NCBI RefSeq assembly: GCF_001969265.1
Contig: NZ_CP019304.1
Span: 1,426,001 to 1,490,000 of the forward strand
Direction of reading: 5' to 3'
From: Arthrobacter sp. QXT-31
GTDB lineage: Bacteria > Actinomycetota > Actinomycetes > Actinomycetales > Micrococcaceae
DNA length: 64,000 nt
Under the pieces are notes generated by a model. The model did no database searches, had not been told where the DNA came from, and saw only the letters and a program-made list of their open reading frames with translations. A program made the position numbers and the translations under genes. Numbering within the stretch: position 1 is the first letter of the stretch; the number at the start of each line of letters is the position of its first letter. Below, one piece after another: positions 9,078 through 17,969 of this stretch.

Positions 9078-9730
9078 TGACCATTCTTGACCAATGGATC
9101 GCATGGCTTCCCGCCCTGTCCCCCGGACTCGGCGTCAGCCTGAGCCTGACTGGCCTCTGCCTTCTGCTCGGCATGCCTTTTGGCCTGCTGCTGGCACTGG
9201 CCGTTGAAAGCAAGGCCACGCCCCTGCGCATCGCAGCCCTGATTTTGGTTGAAATCGGCCGGGGCGCCCCCGCCCTGGTGCTGCTGTACCTGCTGTACTT
9301 CGGACTGCCCGAAAACGGCATCACGCTCCCGGCCTTCGCCACAGCGGTGGTCTCCCTGTCCTGGACCACCGGAGCGTACTCCAGCGAACTGTTCCGTTCC
9401 GGGCTCGCCTCGGTGCCCAAGGGGCAGCGTGAAGCCGCAATGACCTCGGGGCTGCACGGCTGGACCGGATTCCGCTACATCATCCTCCCCCAGGCCATCC
9501 GGATATCCACACCACCGCTTGCCAGCCTGGCCGTCACCATCTTCCAGACCAGTTCACTGGCCTTCGTCATTGCCGTGCCCGAGCTGATGTCAAAGGCCTA
9601 CGCACTCGGCTCGATCACCTTCGAATACCTCAGTATTTTCTGCTTCACCTCCGTGCTGTACGGCTCGATCACCCTGATCGCCCTCGCTTTCGTCCGGCTC
9701 GGCGAACGCCGCCTCAACCACTACCTCTAA
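9077..9730 (+). CDS. Polar amino acid ABC transporter, permease
   Basis: A second 217-residue HisM/GlnP-type permease with about five helices and an EAA loop (QREAAMTSGLHGWTGFRYIILPQ). The ATG at 9077 overlaps the previous stop codon (TGATG), indicating coupled translation. The frame stays open far upstream, but that part overlaps the preceding permease and is not coding. It is followed by the substrate-binding lipoprotein after 29 bases. Confidence 0.9.
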   Translation: MTILDQWIAWLPALSPGLGVSLSLTGLCLLLGMPFGLLLALAVESKATPLRIAALILVEIGRGAPALVLLYLLYFGLPENGITLPAFATAVVSLSWTTGAYSSELFRSGLASVPKGQREAAMTSGLHGWTGFRYIILPQAIRISTPPLASLAVTIFQTSSLAFVIAVPELMSKAYALGSITFEYLSIFCFTSVLYGSITLIALAFVRLGERRLNHYL

Positions 9731-9759
9731 CCCCACACCCCCAACAAGAAGGACCCACC

Positions 9760-10626
9760 GTGAAGACATCCCCCGCATGGATCCGCAGGACCGCTCCCCT
9801 CAGCGCAGCAGCCGGCCTGCTCGCACTCGCCCTCTCAGGCTGCAGCCCCACCGCAGGTGCCGCCGTCGACCCCTCCTGCACACCGAAGCACCAGTTCAGC
9901 ACCATCACCAAGGGCACGCTGACGGTATCCACGTATGATTTCGCCCCGCACATGAAACTCGACGGCACCAAGCTCTCAGGCGTCGAAGGAGACCTCCTCA
10001 ATGAGATTGCCAAGAGGGAATGCCTCACCGTGACCGTCGAAGCCTCCGGGGGCGCCGGCGCCGCCATCCCGGCCGTGCAGGCCAGCCGGTCTGACCTGGC
10101 CGCCGGCGACTGGTGGCGCACCAAGGCCAGGGCAAAGCTTGTGGCCCTGAGCAACCCTGTCTATCTCGACCAGGGAGCCCTGGTATCGGTCGCCGGCTAC
10201 AAGACAGTCGCGGAACTCGACGGGAAGAAGATCGGCTCCGTGTCAGGAAACCTCTGGAACGACGAGTTCGCCCAGGTCTTTGGCGACAAGTTCTCCGTCT
10301 ACCAGGACCCGGAAGCCGTCTTCAACGACCTCGCTGCAGGCCGCATTGACGCCGTCATCGACAGCGTCGGCGCCACCACAGCCCGCTTCGAAGCCAACCC
10401 CATCAAAGACGCGAAGATCGTCCCGCTCCAGCCCGATTCCCGTATCCCCGTGACGGCACACCCGGGCCAGCTGAACTGGCCCACCAAGCTGGACAACACC
10501 GAACTCACCAAAGCCCTCAACGAAAACATTGAGGAGCTGCGCAAGGACGGAACCATCGCCGAACTGCTGAAGAAGTACGGCATGGACCCCAGCGCCGCCG
10601 AAGTCGGCGAACCGAACATGCTCTAA
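9760..10626 (+). CDS. Amino acid ABC transporter, substrate-binding lipoprotein
   Basis: A 288-residue extracytoplasmic solute-binding protein of family 3. The signal peptide ends in a LALSGC lipobox. The mature part starts with the typical L-T-V-S-T-Y-D-F-A-P and D-G-x-K-L-x-G-V-E-G-D-L segments, and later has AGRIDAVID, the hinge motif of amino acid binding proteins. The GTG start has AAGAAGGA upstream. The ligand is unknown; the neighbouring SDR suggests that the imported compound carries an alcohol or ketone group. Confidence 0.9.
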   Translation: MKTSPAWIRRTAPLSAAAGLLALALSGCSPTAGAAVDPSCTPKHQFSTITKGTLTVSTYDFAPHMKLDGTKLSGVEGDLLNEIAKRECLTVTVEASGGAGAAIPAVQASRSDLAAGDWWRTKARAKLVALSNPVYLDQGALVSVAGYKTVAELDGKKIGSVSGNLWNDEFAQVFGDKFSVYQDPEAVFNDLAAGRIDAVIDSVGATTARFEANPIKDAKIVPLQPDSRIPVTAHPGQLNWPTKLDNTELTKALNENIEELRKDGTIAELLKKYGMDPSAAEVGEPNML

Positions 10627-10660
10627 ACCAGAACCCCGCACAAGATTAAGGAACAGCCTA

Positions 10661-11398
10661 ATGACTGAACTCACGGAACGGGTCGCGCTCGTTACAGGAG
10701 GTGCCCGGGGACAGGGCGCCGCACACGCTGAAGCTCTCGCCTCGTCGGGGCTTCGGGTGGTGATAGCCGACGTCCTGGACGAGGCCGGCGAAAAGACAGC
10801 GGCCGCTCTGGCGGAGAAGGGCCACGCCGTACGTTACATCCACCTTGACGTCACTGACGAGGCGGCCTGGGCGGCCGCCGTCGAAAACATCGAAAAGCAC
10901 GACGGCGGACTGGACACCCTGGTCAATAACGCCGGCATCATCCGGGTCACCCCGTTGAACGAGCTGAGCCTGGCCGAGTGGGACCTGGTGCAGAAGGTAA
11001 ACACCAGCTCTGTGCTGCTCGGCATGAAAGCCGCATTCCCCGCCATCGCCCGGCGCGGCGGGGGCACGATCATCAATGTCGCCTCCACCGCCGCCCACCG
11101 CGGCGCGGAAGCGTACGGCGCCTACTCCGCGTCAAAGGCGGCTGTCCTGGCCCTCACCCGCGCAGCTGCCTTGGAATACGCACCGCACAACATCAGGGTC
11201 AACTCGATCAGCCCCGGCGGCGTTGAAACACCCATGAACGATGACGAACCCGCCGGCGGCACTTCCTCCAGCACCCCGCTTGGCCGCCGGGCACGGCCGG
11301 AAGAAATCTCGCCGCTGGTGGTGTACCTGGCCACAGACGCGTCCTCCTTTGCCACCGGGGCGGACTTCCTGATCGACGGCGGGGTGACCGTACGGTGA
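10661..11398 (+). CDS. Short-chain dehydrogenase/reductase
   Basis: A 245-residue classical SDR. It has the NAD(P)-binding TGGARGQG motif at residues 12-19, NNAG near residue 89, and the catalytic YSASK motif near residue 155, with the usual C-terminal D-G-G-V-T-V. It sits 34 bases after the transporter operon and probably oxidises or reduces the imported compound. The FabG-like family is too broad to name a substrate. Confidence 0.9.
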   Translation: MTELTERVALVTGGARGQGAAHAEALASSGLRVVIADVLDEAGEKTAAALAEKGHAVRYIHLDVTDEAAWAAAVENIEKHDGGLDTLVNNAGIIRVTPLNELSLAEWDLVQKVNTSSVLLGMKAAFPAIARRGGGTIINVASTAAHRGAEAYGAYSASKAAVLALTRAAALEYAPHNIRVNSISPGGVETPMNDDEPAGGTSSSTPLGRRARPEEISPLVVYLATDASSFATGADFLIDGGVTVR

Positions 11399-11444
11399 CG
11401 GCCGTCCGGCAGTTTCACCAGAACGCCAAAGCGGCATGACACCC

Positions 11445-11476
11445 AGGCGCCGGCCCGGCAATCCCGGCCGGCGCCT
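11445..11476. terminator. Bidirectional terminator hairpin
   Basis: A perfect 11-bp stem, AGGCGCCGGCC (11445-11455) with GGCCGGCGCCT (11466-11476), and a 10-base loop. It lies between the convergent SDR and LysR genes, so it can stop transcription from either side. There is no U-tract, which is common in actinobacteria. Confidence 0.6.
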
Positions 11477-11500
11477 GGTTGCCGGCAGGACCGGCCGCCG

Positions 11501-12445
11501 TTACCGGCCCTTCTGTTCCCCGGGCCTGCTGTTCTGCAGAAGCGAAATATGCCGGTGCGCATGCTTAATGAACTCGCGGGTTGCGGGCGACAATGAGCCG
11601 TTGGTCCGGGTGATGAAGGCAAAGTGCTCGTGGAAGGCCGGCTCGAGCGGGACATACCCGAGCCCGTGCTGCTGGAGCATGGATTTGGCCACGTGGTAGG
11701 ACACCAGCGAGTCCCCTACGCCCTGGGCCGCCAGCTCCACGGCGTGCGTTTGGAACTCCACCTCGGCGATGGGATCCAGCGTGACCCCTGCATGCTGGGC
11801 GCGTTCGGTCACGGACAGCCGCAGGGGATCCGAATCGGACCACCGCGCCTCCGACAGGATCAGGGGCGCTGTCGCCAGCTTTTCGATCGACATGGGACCT
11901 TGCAGGCGTCCCGGGTCGGCGCTGACGTAGACCACCTCGTCGCGAAGCACCGGAGGCCCGACCGAAAGACCCCTGTCGTCCACCGGAAGCTGCACGAGTC
12001 CGGCTTCGAGCTCGCCGGAGCGGACGGCGTCCGCGACTTCAGAGGAGTTCAGGCCCACCACACGGATCTTGACCAGCGGATACTGCTCGTGGAAGTCGCG
12101 GATCAGGCCCGTCAGCAGGTAGAGGTGTGCGCTGTTGAAGGTGCCGAAAGACACCGTGCCGCCCTGCAGGGTGCGCACTTCGCGGACCAGGTCTGCCAGG
12201 CTGTCCACCTCTGCGAGCGCCCGCTGGGCGCTCGGCAGGAGCAGCCGCGCGGCTTCGGTGAGTTGCAGCTCCCTGTTGGTGCGGGTGAACAGCTTCACGC
12301 CGAGGCTCTGTTCCAGCCGGCGGATCTGCTCGGAGAGGCTCGGCTGGGCGATGTGCTCGGCCTCCGCGGCCGCCGACAACGTCTTGTGCTTAGCGGCGGA
12401 GAGAAAGTAGCGAAGCTGCTGCAGCGTCAGATTAGACATAGGCAT
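11501..12445 (-). CDS. LysR family transcriptional regulator
   Basis: A 314-residue LysR regulator with an N-terminal winged helix (QPSLSEQIRRLEQSLGVKLF) and a type 2 periplasmic-binding effector domain. It diverges from the MFS-SDR-monooxygenase operon at 12578 and most likely controls it. It is closely similar in sequence to the LysR protein at 6531-7445, so the two neighbouring catabolic operons may have arisen by duplication or may sense related compounds. The C-terminal tail (NSRPGEQKGR) is basic. Confidence 0.92.
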   Translation of the reverse strand: MPMSNLTLQQLRYFLSAAKHKTLSAAAEAEHIAQPSLSEQIRRLEQSLGVKLFTRTNRELQLTEAARLLLPSAQRALAEVDSLADLVREVRTLQGGTVSFGTFNSAHLYLLTGLIRDFHEQYPLVKIRVVGLNSSEVADAVRSGELEAGLVQLPVDDRGLSVGPPVLRDEVVYVSADPGRLQGPMSIEKLATAPLILSEARWSDSDPLRLSVTERAQHAGVTLDPIAEVEFQTHAVELAAQGVGDSLVSYHVAKSMLQQHGLGYVPLEPAFHEHFAFITRTNGSLSPATREFIKHAHRHISLLQNSRPGEQKGR

Positions 12446-12577
12446 TTCCTTGAGGAAGGGTCGTGAATTGAGTCTACACCTCGGGCAAAAGCGTACGTAC
12501 TGTTGATTTCACAGCCGGTGACGGCAATCACATACCCAGCCGACTCCGGCTTATTTTCCACTGACTTAGGACCATTC

Positions 12578-13954
12578 ATGACTGCGATTACTGCTCCGTC
12601 CGGGCATCTCATCGACGACGGGCCGCTCACCAGGTACCACCGCCGGCTCATCGCCGCCTGTTCGGGTGGCCCCTTCCTCGACGGTTACCTGCTCAGCATC
12701 GTGGGCGTGGCCCTGGCCGGTGCCAGCGCCGAACTCGGCCTCGGGTCGGCCGAACTTGGCCTTGCCGGAGCGGCATCGCTGGTGGGCCTGTTCCTTGGAA
12801 GCCTGCTGCTGGGCCCGATCACGGACCGCATCGGCCGCAAGATGATGTACACCGTGGACCTGCTGGCGATGGTCGTTGCCTCGGCCGCCTGCCTGTTCAT
12901 CAGTGACGGTTTCCAGCTCATCCTCCTCCGCTTTGTCGTCGGCCTCGCTGTCGGCGCCGACTACCCCATCGCCACCGCGCTCCTGACCGAATGGATGCCC
13001 AAGAGGCGCCGGGGCGCCATTATCGGATGGCTTTCAACCATCTGGCTTGTAGGGGCAATCGTCGCCTACCTCGTAGGCTTCCTGCTCTCCACAGTGTTCG
13101 GGCCCGAGTCCTGGCGCTGGATGCTCGCCAGCGGCGCCGTGTTCGGCCTCATCGTGATGCTCCTGCGTTTCGGCGCCCACGAGTCCCCGCGCTGGCTGGT
13201 CGCCAAGGGCCGGTTCGACGAAGCCCGCGACGCCCTCTCCAAAGCGCTCGAACGCAACGTCACCATCGAGGAAGTGCACGCCCTCGTCAGGACGGATGAA
13301 CCCGAGTCCAAGGCAGGCTTCGGTTCACTGCTCAAGGCCCCCTTCCTTAAACGAACCCTGTTCTGTGGCCTGACCTGGATGTGCATCGCACTCCCGCAAT
13401 TCGCCCTCTTCACCTACGGGCCCATCATCCTGGCCCAGTTCGGCCTGGCCCACGGCGGCGCCGAAGAAACCCTCGGCCAGATTGTCCTGAATCTGGGTTT
13501 CCTCATCGGCACCCTCCCGGCCCTCCGGTGGGTTGAGACCCTTGGCCGCCGTCCCCTGATGATCTGGACATTCGTGGCAGCAGCAGTCTTCCTGCTCCCG
13601 CTCGGGCTGTGGCCGGAAGGACCCAGCTGGTTCGTGATGGTGTTCTTCTTCCTGTTCACCGTGGCCAGCGGCGCCGGAACCATCCTCGTCTTCATCTACC
13701 CCAACGAGCTGTTCCCCACCAGCGTCCGCGCGTCCGCCGTCGGGCTCGCCACCGCTATCAGCCGCATTGGTGCAGCCATCGGCACCTACATGGTCCCCCT
13801 GTCGCTCAGCGGTCTGGGCACCGGCCCCACCATGATGATCGGCGTCGGGCTGACCCTCCTGGGCCTGGCCATCAGCATCGCCTGGGCCGAAGAGACCCGC
13901 AACAAGTCCCTCACCTCACTGACCACCAAAATCCTGACCACGGTCAAGGGTTAA
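12578..13954 (+). CDS. MFS transporter (sugar/aromatic acid porter type)
   Basis: A 458-residue proton-coupled importer with about 12 membrane helices. MFS motifs are visible after helix 2 (GPITDRIGRKMMY) and in the second half (RWVETLGRRPLM), together with the RFVVGLAVGADYPIA segment. ATG 12578 is selected because AGGA lies 6 bases upstream; the in-frame extension to 12503 encodes no membrane-compatible leader. It is the first gene of the operon divergent from LysR, so it probably imports the compound that the following SDR, monooxygenase and ThDP enzyme degrade. Confidence 0.88.
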   Translation: MTAITAPSGHLIDDGPLTRYHRRLIAACSGGPFLDGYLLSIVGVALAGASAELGLGSAELGLAGAASLVGLFLGSLLLGPITDRIGRKMMYTVDLLAMVVASAACLFISDGFQLILLRFVVGLAVGADYPIATALLTEWMPKRRRGAIIGWLSTIWLVGAIVAYLVGFLLSTVFGPESWRWMLASGAVFGLIVMLLRFGAHESPRWLVAKGRFDEARDALSKALERNVTIEEVHALVRTDEPESKAGFGSLLKAPFLKRTLFCGLTWMCIALPQFALFTYGPIILAQFGLAHGGAEETLGQIVLNLGFLIGTLPALRWVETLGRRPLMIWTFVAAAVFLLPLGLWPEGPSWFVMVFFFLFTVASGAGTILVFIYPNELFPTSVRASAVGLATAISRIGAAIGTYMVPLSLSGLGTGPTMMIGVGLTLLGLAISIAWAEETRNKSLTSLTTKILTTVKG

Positions 13955-13975
13955 GAAATCCAAGGAACAGTCACC

Positions 13976-14695
13976 ATGAACAAGACATCCCCGCGCGTCG
14001 CCCTCGTCACCGGAGCCGGCAGCGGCATGGGCCGCAGCACCGCCGAAGCCTTCCTGAACGAAGGCTGGCACGTGATCGCCGTCGACGTTACCGCCCCCGA
14101 ATTCAACGGCCACTCCGCACATGTCACACCCGTGATCGCCGACGTACGGGACCGCGCTTCGCTCGAGGAAAAGCTCGACGACGTCCTCCCGGACTTGGGC
14201 GGCGCGATCCACGCCGTCGCCAACATCGCCGGCGTCTACCCGCCGTCCACCTTGGACACCTACACCGAAGAGCTTTACCGCCTGGTCTTCGACGTCAACG
14301 TCCTGGGCATCCTCAACGTCATGGCAGCCGCCAAGCGGTCCATGCCTGAAGGGTCCGCAATCGTGAACTTCGCCTCCGTGGACGGCTACCACGTCTCCCC
14401 CGGCCAGCTGGTCTACGGAGCTTCCAAGGCCGCCGTCATCATGATCACCAAGGCCACCGCACTGGAACTCGCGGACCGCAAGATCCGCGTCAACGCCATC
14501 GCCCCGGGCTGGGTGGACACCCCCGGAAACCGCGCCACCGGACGCATGGAAGCCGCCGCCGCCTCCATCCCGGTAGGCCGGGTCGCGCAGCCGGAAGAAA
14601 TTGCCCGCTGGGCCTGGCTCCTCACCGGCAGCGACGCGGCCGGCTTCATGACCGGCGAGACCGTCACCCTCTCCGGCGGCGATGTCATCCGCTAA
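13976..14695 (+). CDS. Short-chain dehydrogenase/reductase
   Basis: A 239-residue SDR with the cofactor motif TGAGSGMG at residues 12-19, a NIAG variant of the NNAG motif, and a YGASK active-site segment. An AAGGAA ribosome site precedes the ATG, and the MFS stop lies 21 bases upstream. In context it may convert an alcohol substrate into the ketone used by the next gene, a Baeyer-Villiger-type or flavin monooxygenase; this order is an inference. Confidence 0.88.
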   Translation: MNKTSPRVALVTGAGSGMGRSTAEAFLNEGWHVIAVDVTAPEFNGHSAHVTPVIADVRDRASLEEKLDDVLPDLGGAIHAVANIAGVYPPSTLDTYTEELYRLVFDVNVLGILNVMAAAKRSMPEGSAIVNFASVDGYHVSPGQLVYGASKAAVIMITKATALELADRKIRVNAIAPGWVDTPGNRATGRMEAAAASIPVGRVAQPEEIARWAWLLTGSDAAGFMTGETVTLSGGDVIR

Positions 14696-14743
14696 ACCGC
14701 GGCCACTTTCCACCTGCAAACTTCTACCTGAACGGAATTCACC

Positions 14744-16042
14744 ATGACCCGCTACTGCATCATCGGCGCCGGCGCCGCAGGCATCTCAGCACTCCAGCAA
14801 CTGCGCCAGGCCGGCTACGACGTCGACTGCTTCGAAAAGAGCGGCCGCGTTGGCGGCCACTGGCACACCGACTACGAGGCGCTGCACCTCATTACCGCCC
14901 GGGACATGACCCACTTCGAAGACTTCCCGATGCCGGCGCACTACCCGCACTTCCCGCGCCGGGACCAGGTCCGCGACTACATCGAGTCCTACGCCCACCA
15001 CCACGGCCTCTACGACATCATCCAGTTCAACACCGAGGTCCTCTCCGTCACCCCCGTCCCCACAGAAGGGCCCGTCGGTTCAGCAGGGTGGACCGTCACC
15101 ACCTCCAACGGCTCGAACGTCTACGACGGCGTCATCGTCGCCAACGGACACCTCTGGGACAAGAAAGTTCCCCGGTTCCCCGGCGAATTCACCGGAAAGC
15201 AGCTCCACTCCAGCGAGTACAACAACGTCAAAGACATCGACGGCAACCGCGTCCTGGTGGTCGGAGCTGGCAACTCCGGCTGCGACCTCGCCGTGGACGT
15301 CGCCCAGCACCGCCTCGAGGCAGACATCGTCATCCGCGAAGGGACCTACTTCCAGCCCAAAGCCTACTTCGGCAAACCCCGCCAGGAACTGGACTTCCTC
15401 AAGCAATTCGCTCCGGACGAAGTAGACCTCATCAGCCGCCTCCTGGCCCGGGTATCCATCGGCGAATGGAGCGACTACCCCGGCATGCCCGAACCCAAGC
15501 ACCGCACCTTGGCCGAAGGCAGCACCGTCGTCAACAGTCTCCTGCCGTATTGGGTTCAGCACGGCCGCGTCGGCATCGTTCCGGGCATCGAACGCTTCGA
15601 GGGCAAGACCGTCCACTTCACGGACGGCACGGCCCGGGAATACGACACGATCCTCTGGGCCACCGGCTTCCACTCGAGCGTCCCCTTCCTTGACGCCAAC
15701 CTGGTCCCCCGCCGGAAGGGTGCGCCCATCCGTTACGGCGCAGGGATCATCCCCGAAGGACTGGAAAAGCTGTACTACGTGGGCATGATTGCACCCCGTG
15801 GCCCGCAGATCCCCGTTTACGGCATGCAAACCAAACTCGTGGCCAGGATGATCGGCCTGCACGAGAACGCCGGCGAGCACGGCGCCAATATTGGCGCCTA
15901 TATCTCCGGACTGCAGGACTCCGAAGACCGCATCGATATCGTCCGCGCCATCTGGGAGGACCAAATGAAGGACACTGAACGGCTCCTGGCCGCCTTCGCG
16001 GCCGCCCATTCCCCCGCCGTTCCGGCGGCTTCAAACGCCTAA
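14744..16042 (+). CDS. Flavin-containing monooxygenase
   Basis: A 432-residue FAD- and NADPH-dependent monooxygenase. It has the FAD Rossmann motif GAGAAG at residues 8-13, the family fingerprint F-x-G-x3-H-x3-Y (FTGKQLHSSEY) near residue 150, and the NADPH motif GAGNSG near residue 172. ATGFH near residue 305 matches the conserved second FAD-domain motif. FMOs oxygenate soft nitrogen or sulfur atoms or carry out Baeyer-Villiger oxidation of ketones; the two SDRs nearby make a ketone substrate plausible. It is in the middle of the operon, 49 bases after the SDR. Confidence 0.88.
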   Translation: MTRYCIIGAGAAGISALQQLRQAGYDVDCFEKSGRVGGHWHTDYEALHLITARDMTHFEDFPMPAHYPHFPRRDQVRDYIESYAHHHGLYDIIQFNTEVLSVTPVPTEGPVGSAGWTVTTSNGSNVYDGVIVANGHLWDKKVPRFPGEFTGKQLHSSEYNNVKDIDGNRVLVVGAGNSGCDLAVDVAQHRLEADIVIREGTYFQPKAYFGKPRQELDFLKQFAPDEVDLISRLLARVSIGEWSDYPGMPEPKHRTLAEGSTVVNSLLPYWVQHGRVGIVPGIERFEGKTVHFTDGTAREYDTILWATGFHSSVPFLDANLVPRRKGAPIRYGAGIIPEGLEKLYYVGMIAPRGPQIPVYGMQTKLVARMIGLHENAGEHGANIGAYISGLQDSEDRIDIVRAIWEDQMKDTERLLAAFAAAHSPAVPAASNA

Positions 16043-16104
16043 GCCGCCAACCGCCGTCGTACGTCATCCAGCCCCAGCCAGACAGAAAGAGCTCCCCGAT
16101 CACC

Positions 16105-17786
16105 ATGACAGCGCAGTTGACGGATACGGAAACAGTTCAAACCGCCGACGCTCCCACCACCAAATCTGCCGGCCACGTCATTGTCGATTCGCTCGTGGCC
16201 CACGGCGTGAAGCGGAGCTACGTGGTTCCCGGGGAGAGCTTCCTCGATGTCCTGGACGGGCTGCACGGCTCGCCGATCCAGACGGTCGTGTGCCGCCATG
16301 AAGGCGGCGCGGCGTACATGGCCGAGGCGGACGGGAAGATGAACCAGGTGCCCGGCGTCGCGATGGTCACGCGCGGGCCGGTGCCGCCAACGCCCACGTC
16401 GGGTTGCACACAGCCTGGCAGGATTCGACGCCGATGGTCCTGTTCGTGGGCCTCATCCCGTTCGGGCACAGGGACCGGGAAGCGTTCCAGGAGTTCGATA
16501 TCAAGGCCTGGTTCGATACTGGCGCCAAGCGGGTCATGGTCCTTGACCATCCGGAGCGGGCGTCCGAGATCGTGGCGGAAGCGATGTTCGCGGCCATGAG
16601 CGGACGTCCCGGTCCTGTGGTGGTGGGCCTGCCCGAGGACATCATCCGCCAGCAGATCGAGCCCGCCCTGCACCCCACCATTCCGGTGGCGACGGGCGGG
16701 ATGACCAGCTTTGATGCCAAGGCTGTGGAAGCGGCCCTGGTGTACTCCTCCAAACCCCTGTTCGTCACCGGAGGCAATGACTGGTCCCAGGCCGCAGCGG
16801 ACCAGCTGACCGCATGGCTGGAAAAGCACCACATCCCCTCGGCTGCCGAATGGCGCACCCAGGGAACCGTTCCCTTCGATTCACCCTCCTACGTGGGGCC
16901 AATCGGCTACGGCCGCCCGCGTCCCACCTACGACCTTCTGGAAGAAACAGACCTGCTCGTCTTCGTTGGCACCGTTCCCGGGGACGTCATCACCGACGGT
17001 TTCGTGTGCCGGCAGGACTGGAACAAGAAAAACTTCCTGGTCACCATCGATCCGGCCCTCCGTGGCCGCTCAGGCCCCGTCTCCTGGCAGATCGTGGCCA
17101 AACCCGACGTATTCGTCCGCGACCTCGTGGAAATCGAACTGCCCTTCCGCGAAGACTGGAAAGTGTGGACGCACCGGATGCGGGGCGAGCAAATGGCATT
17201 CGCATCGCTCCCCTCTTCAGAGCCACGCCCGGGCCCAGCCCGGATGGACACCCTCATGGCCCACCTGGTTCCAGGCCTTCCCGAGGACGCGATGGTGAGC
17301 TTCGGAGCCGGCGAACACACCAACTGGGCACACCGGTATTTCCCCACCCGACGCTACGCCTCCATGCTCAGTGCAAGGAATGGCTCCATGGGCTACTCCA
17401 TCCCCGCAGCGATCGCCGCATCCTTGGCTCATCCTGGCCGCAGGATAGTCACCGTTGCCGGCGACGGCGAATTCCTGATGAACGGCCAGGAACTGGCCAC
17501 CGCGGCGCAATACGGAGCCACTCCCCTGGTTATCGTCATGGACAACCAGGAATACGGCACCATCCGCACGCACCAGGAACGCCACTATCCCGGCCGCGTC
17601 TCCGGAACCCAACTCCGGAACCCTGACTTCGCGATGATGGCTTGCGCGTTCGGCGGGTTCGGCATCCGCGTCGAAGAGGACAAGGACGTCCCTGCAGCAC
17701 TGCAAGCGGCACTCAACGCCATCGAGAAAAACCACGTTTTCGCCCTGATCCATCTCGTGGTGGAACAGCGCGTCAAGGCCTACTAG
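16105..17786 (+). pseudogene. Thiamine-diphosphate-dependent enzyme (acetolactate synthase-like) with a one-base frame lesion
   Basis: Joined across one frameshift, the product is about 560 residues, full length for an acetolactate synthase or benzoylformate decarboxylase-type enzyme. The N-terminal domain has the catalytic Glu in CRHEGGAAYMA; the C-terminal domain has the ThDP/Mg motif GDGEF followed after the usual spacing by VIVMDNQEYGT. The reading frame changes at about 16378-16382: the frame from 16105 gives VTRGP and then nonsense, while adding one G restores the family motif VTRGPGAANAHVGLHTAW. The rest reads cleanly to 17786. Such enzymes cleave or ligate 2-keto acids and hydroxyketones, which suits a pathway with an SDR and a ketone monooxygenase. 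The break may be real or a sequencing error. Confidence 0.85.
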
Positions 17787-17813
17787 CATCGTTCACCGCC
17801 CAAGGAGTCCCCC

Positions 17814-17966
17814 ATGAAATCCCGAACCGCCCTGCTGGACCGCAAGCCTTTACTGGCTGCCTCTTCGCCTGCACGCCTCCGTTCGCTCGTCGTCATCAAC
17901 GCGGTACCGATGGGTCCGGACTGCGACGACGACTGTCCCTTCTGCCAAGGTCCCGAAACCGACTGA
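17814..17966 (+). CDS. 50-residue Cys-rich peptide with CX3CX2C motif
   Basis: A short gene with a strong ribosome site (AAGGAG at 17802-17807, 6 bases before the ATG), 27 bases after the ThDP enzyme, so apparently the last gene of the operon. The first 30 residues are basic and hydrophobic (RLRSLVVINAV); the C-terminal part is acidic and contains CDDDCPFC, with Cys at 37, 41 and 44, then ends QGPETD. Three clustered Cys could bind a metal or Fe-S cluster or be a site of modification; the CX3CX2C spacing is that of radical-SAM cluster loops, but the protein is far too small to be such an enzyme. No family is recognised. Its stop lies 3 bases from the stop of the convergent transporter gene. 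Confidence 0.6.
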   Translation: MKSRTALLDRKPLLAASSPARLRSLVVINAVPMGPDCDDDCPFCQGPETD

Positions 17967-17969
17967 CCC

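Noticed and set aside
17814..17966. Radical SAM enzyme fragment
   Set aside because: The CX3CX2C spacing matches, but the frame is complete at 50 residues with its own ribosome site, and no barrel sequence surrounds it.
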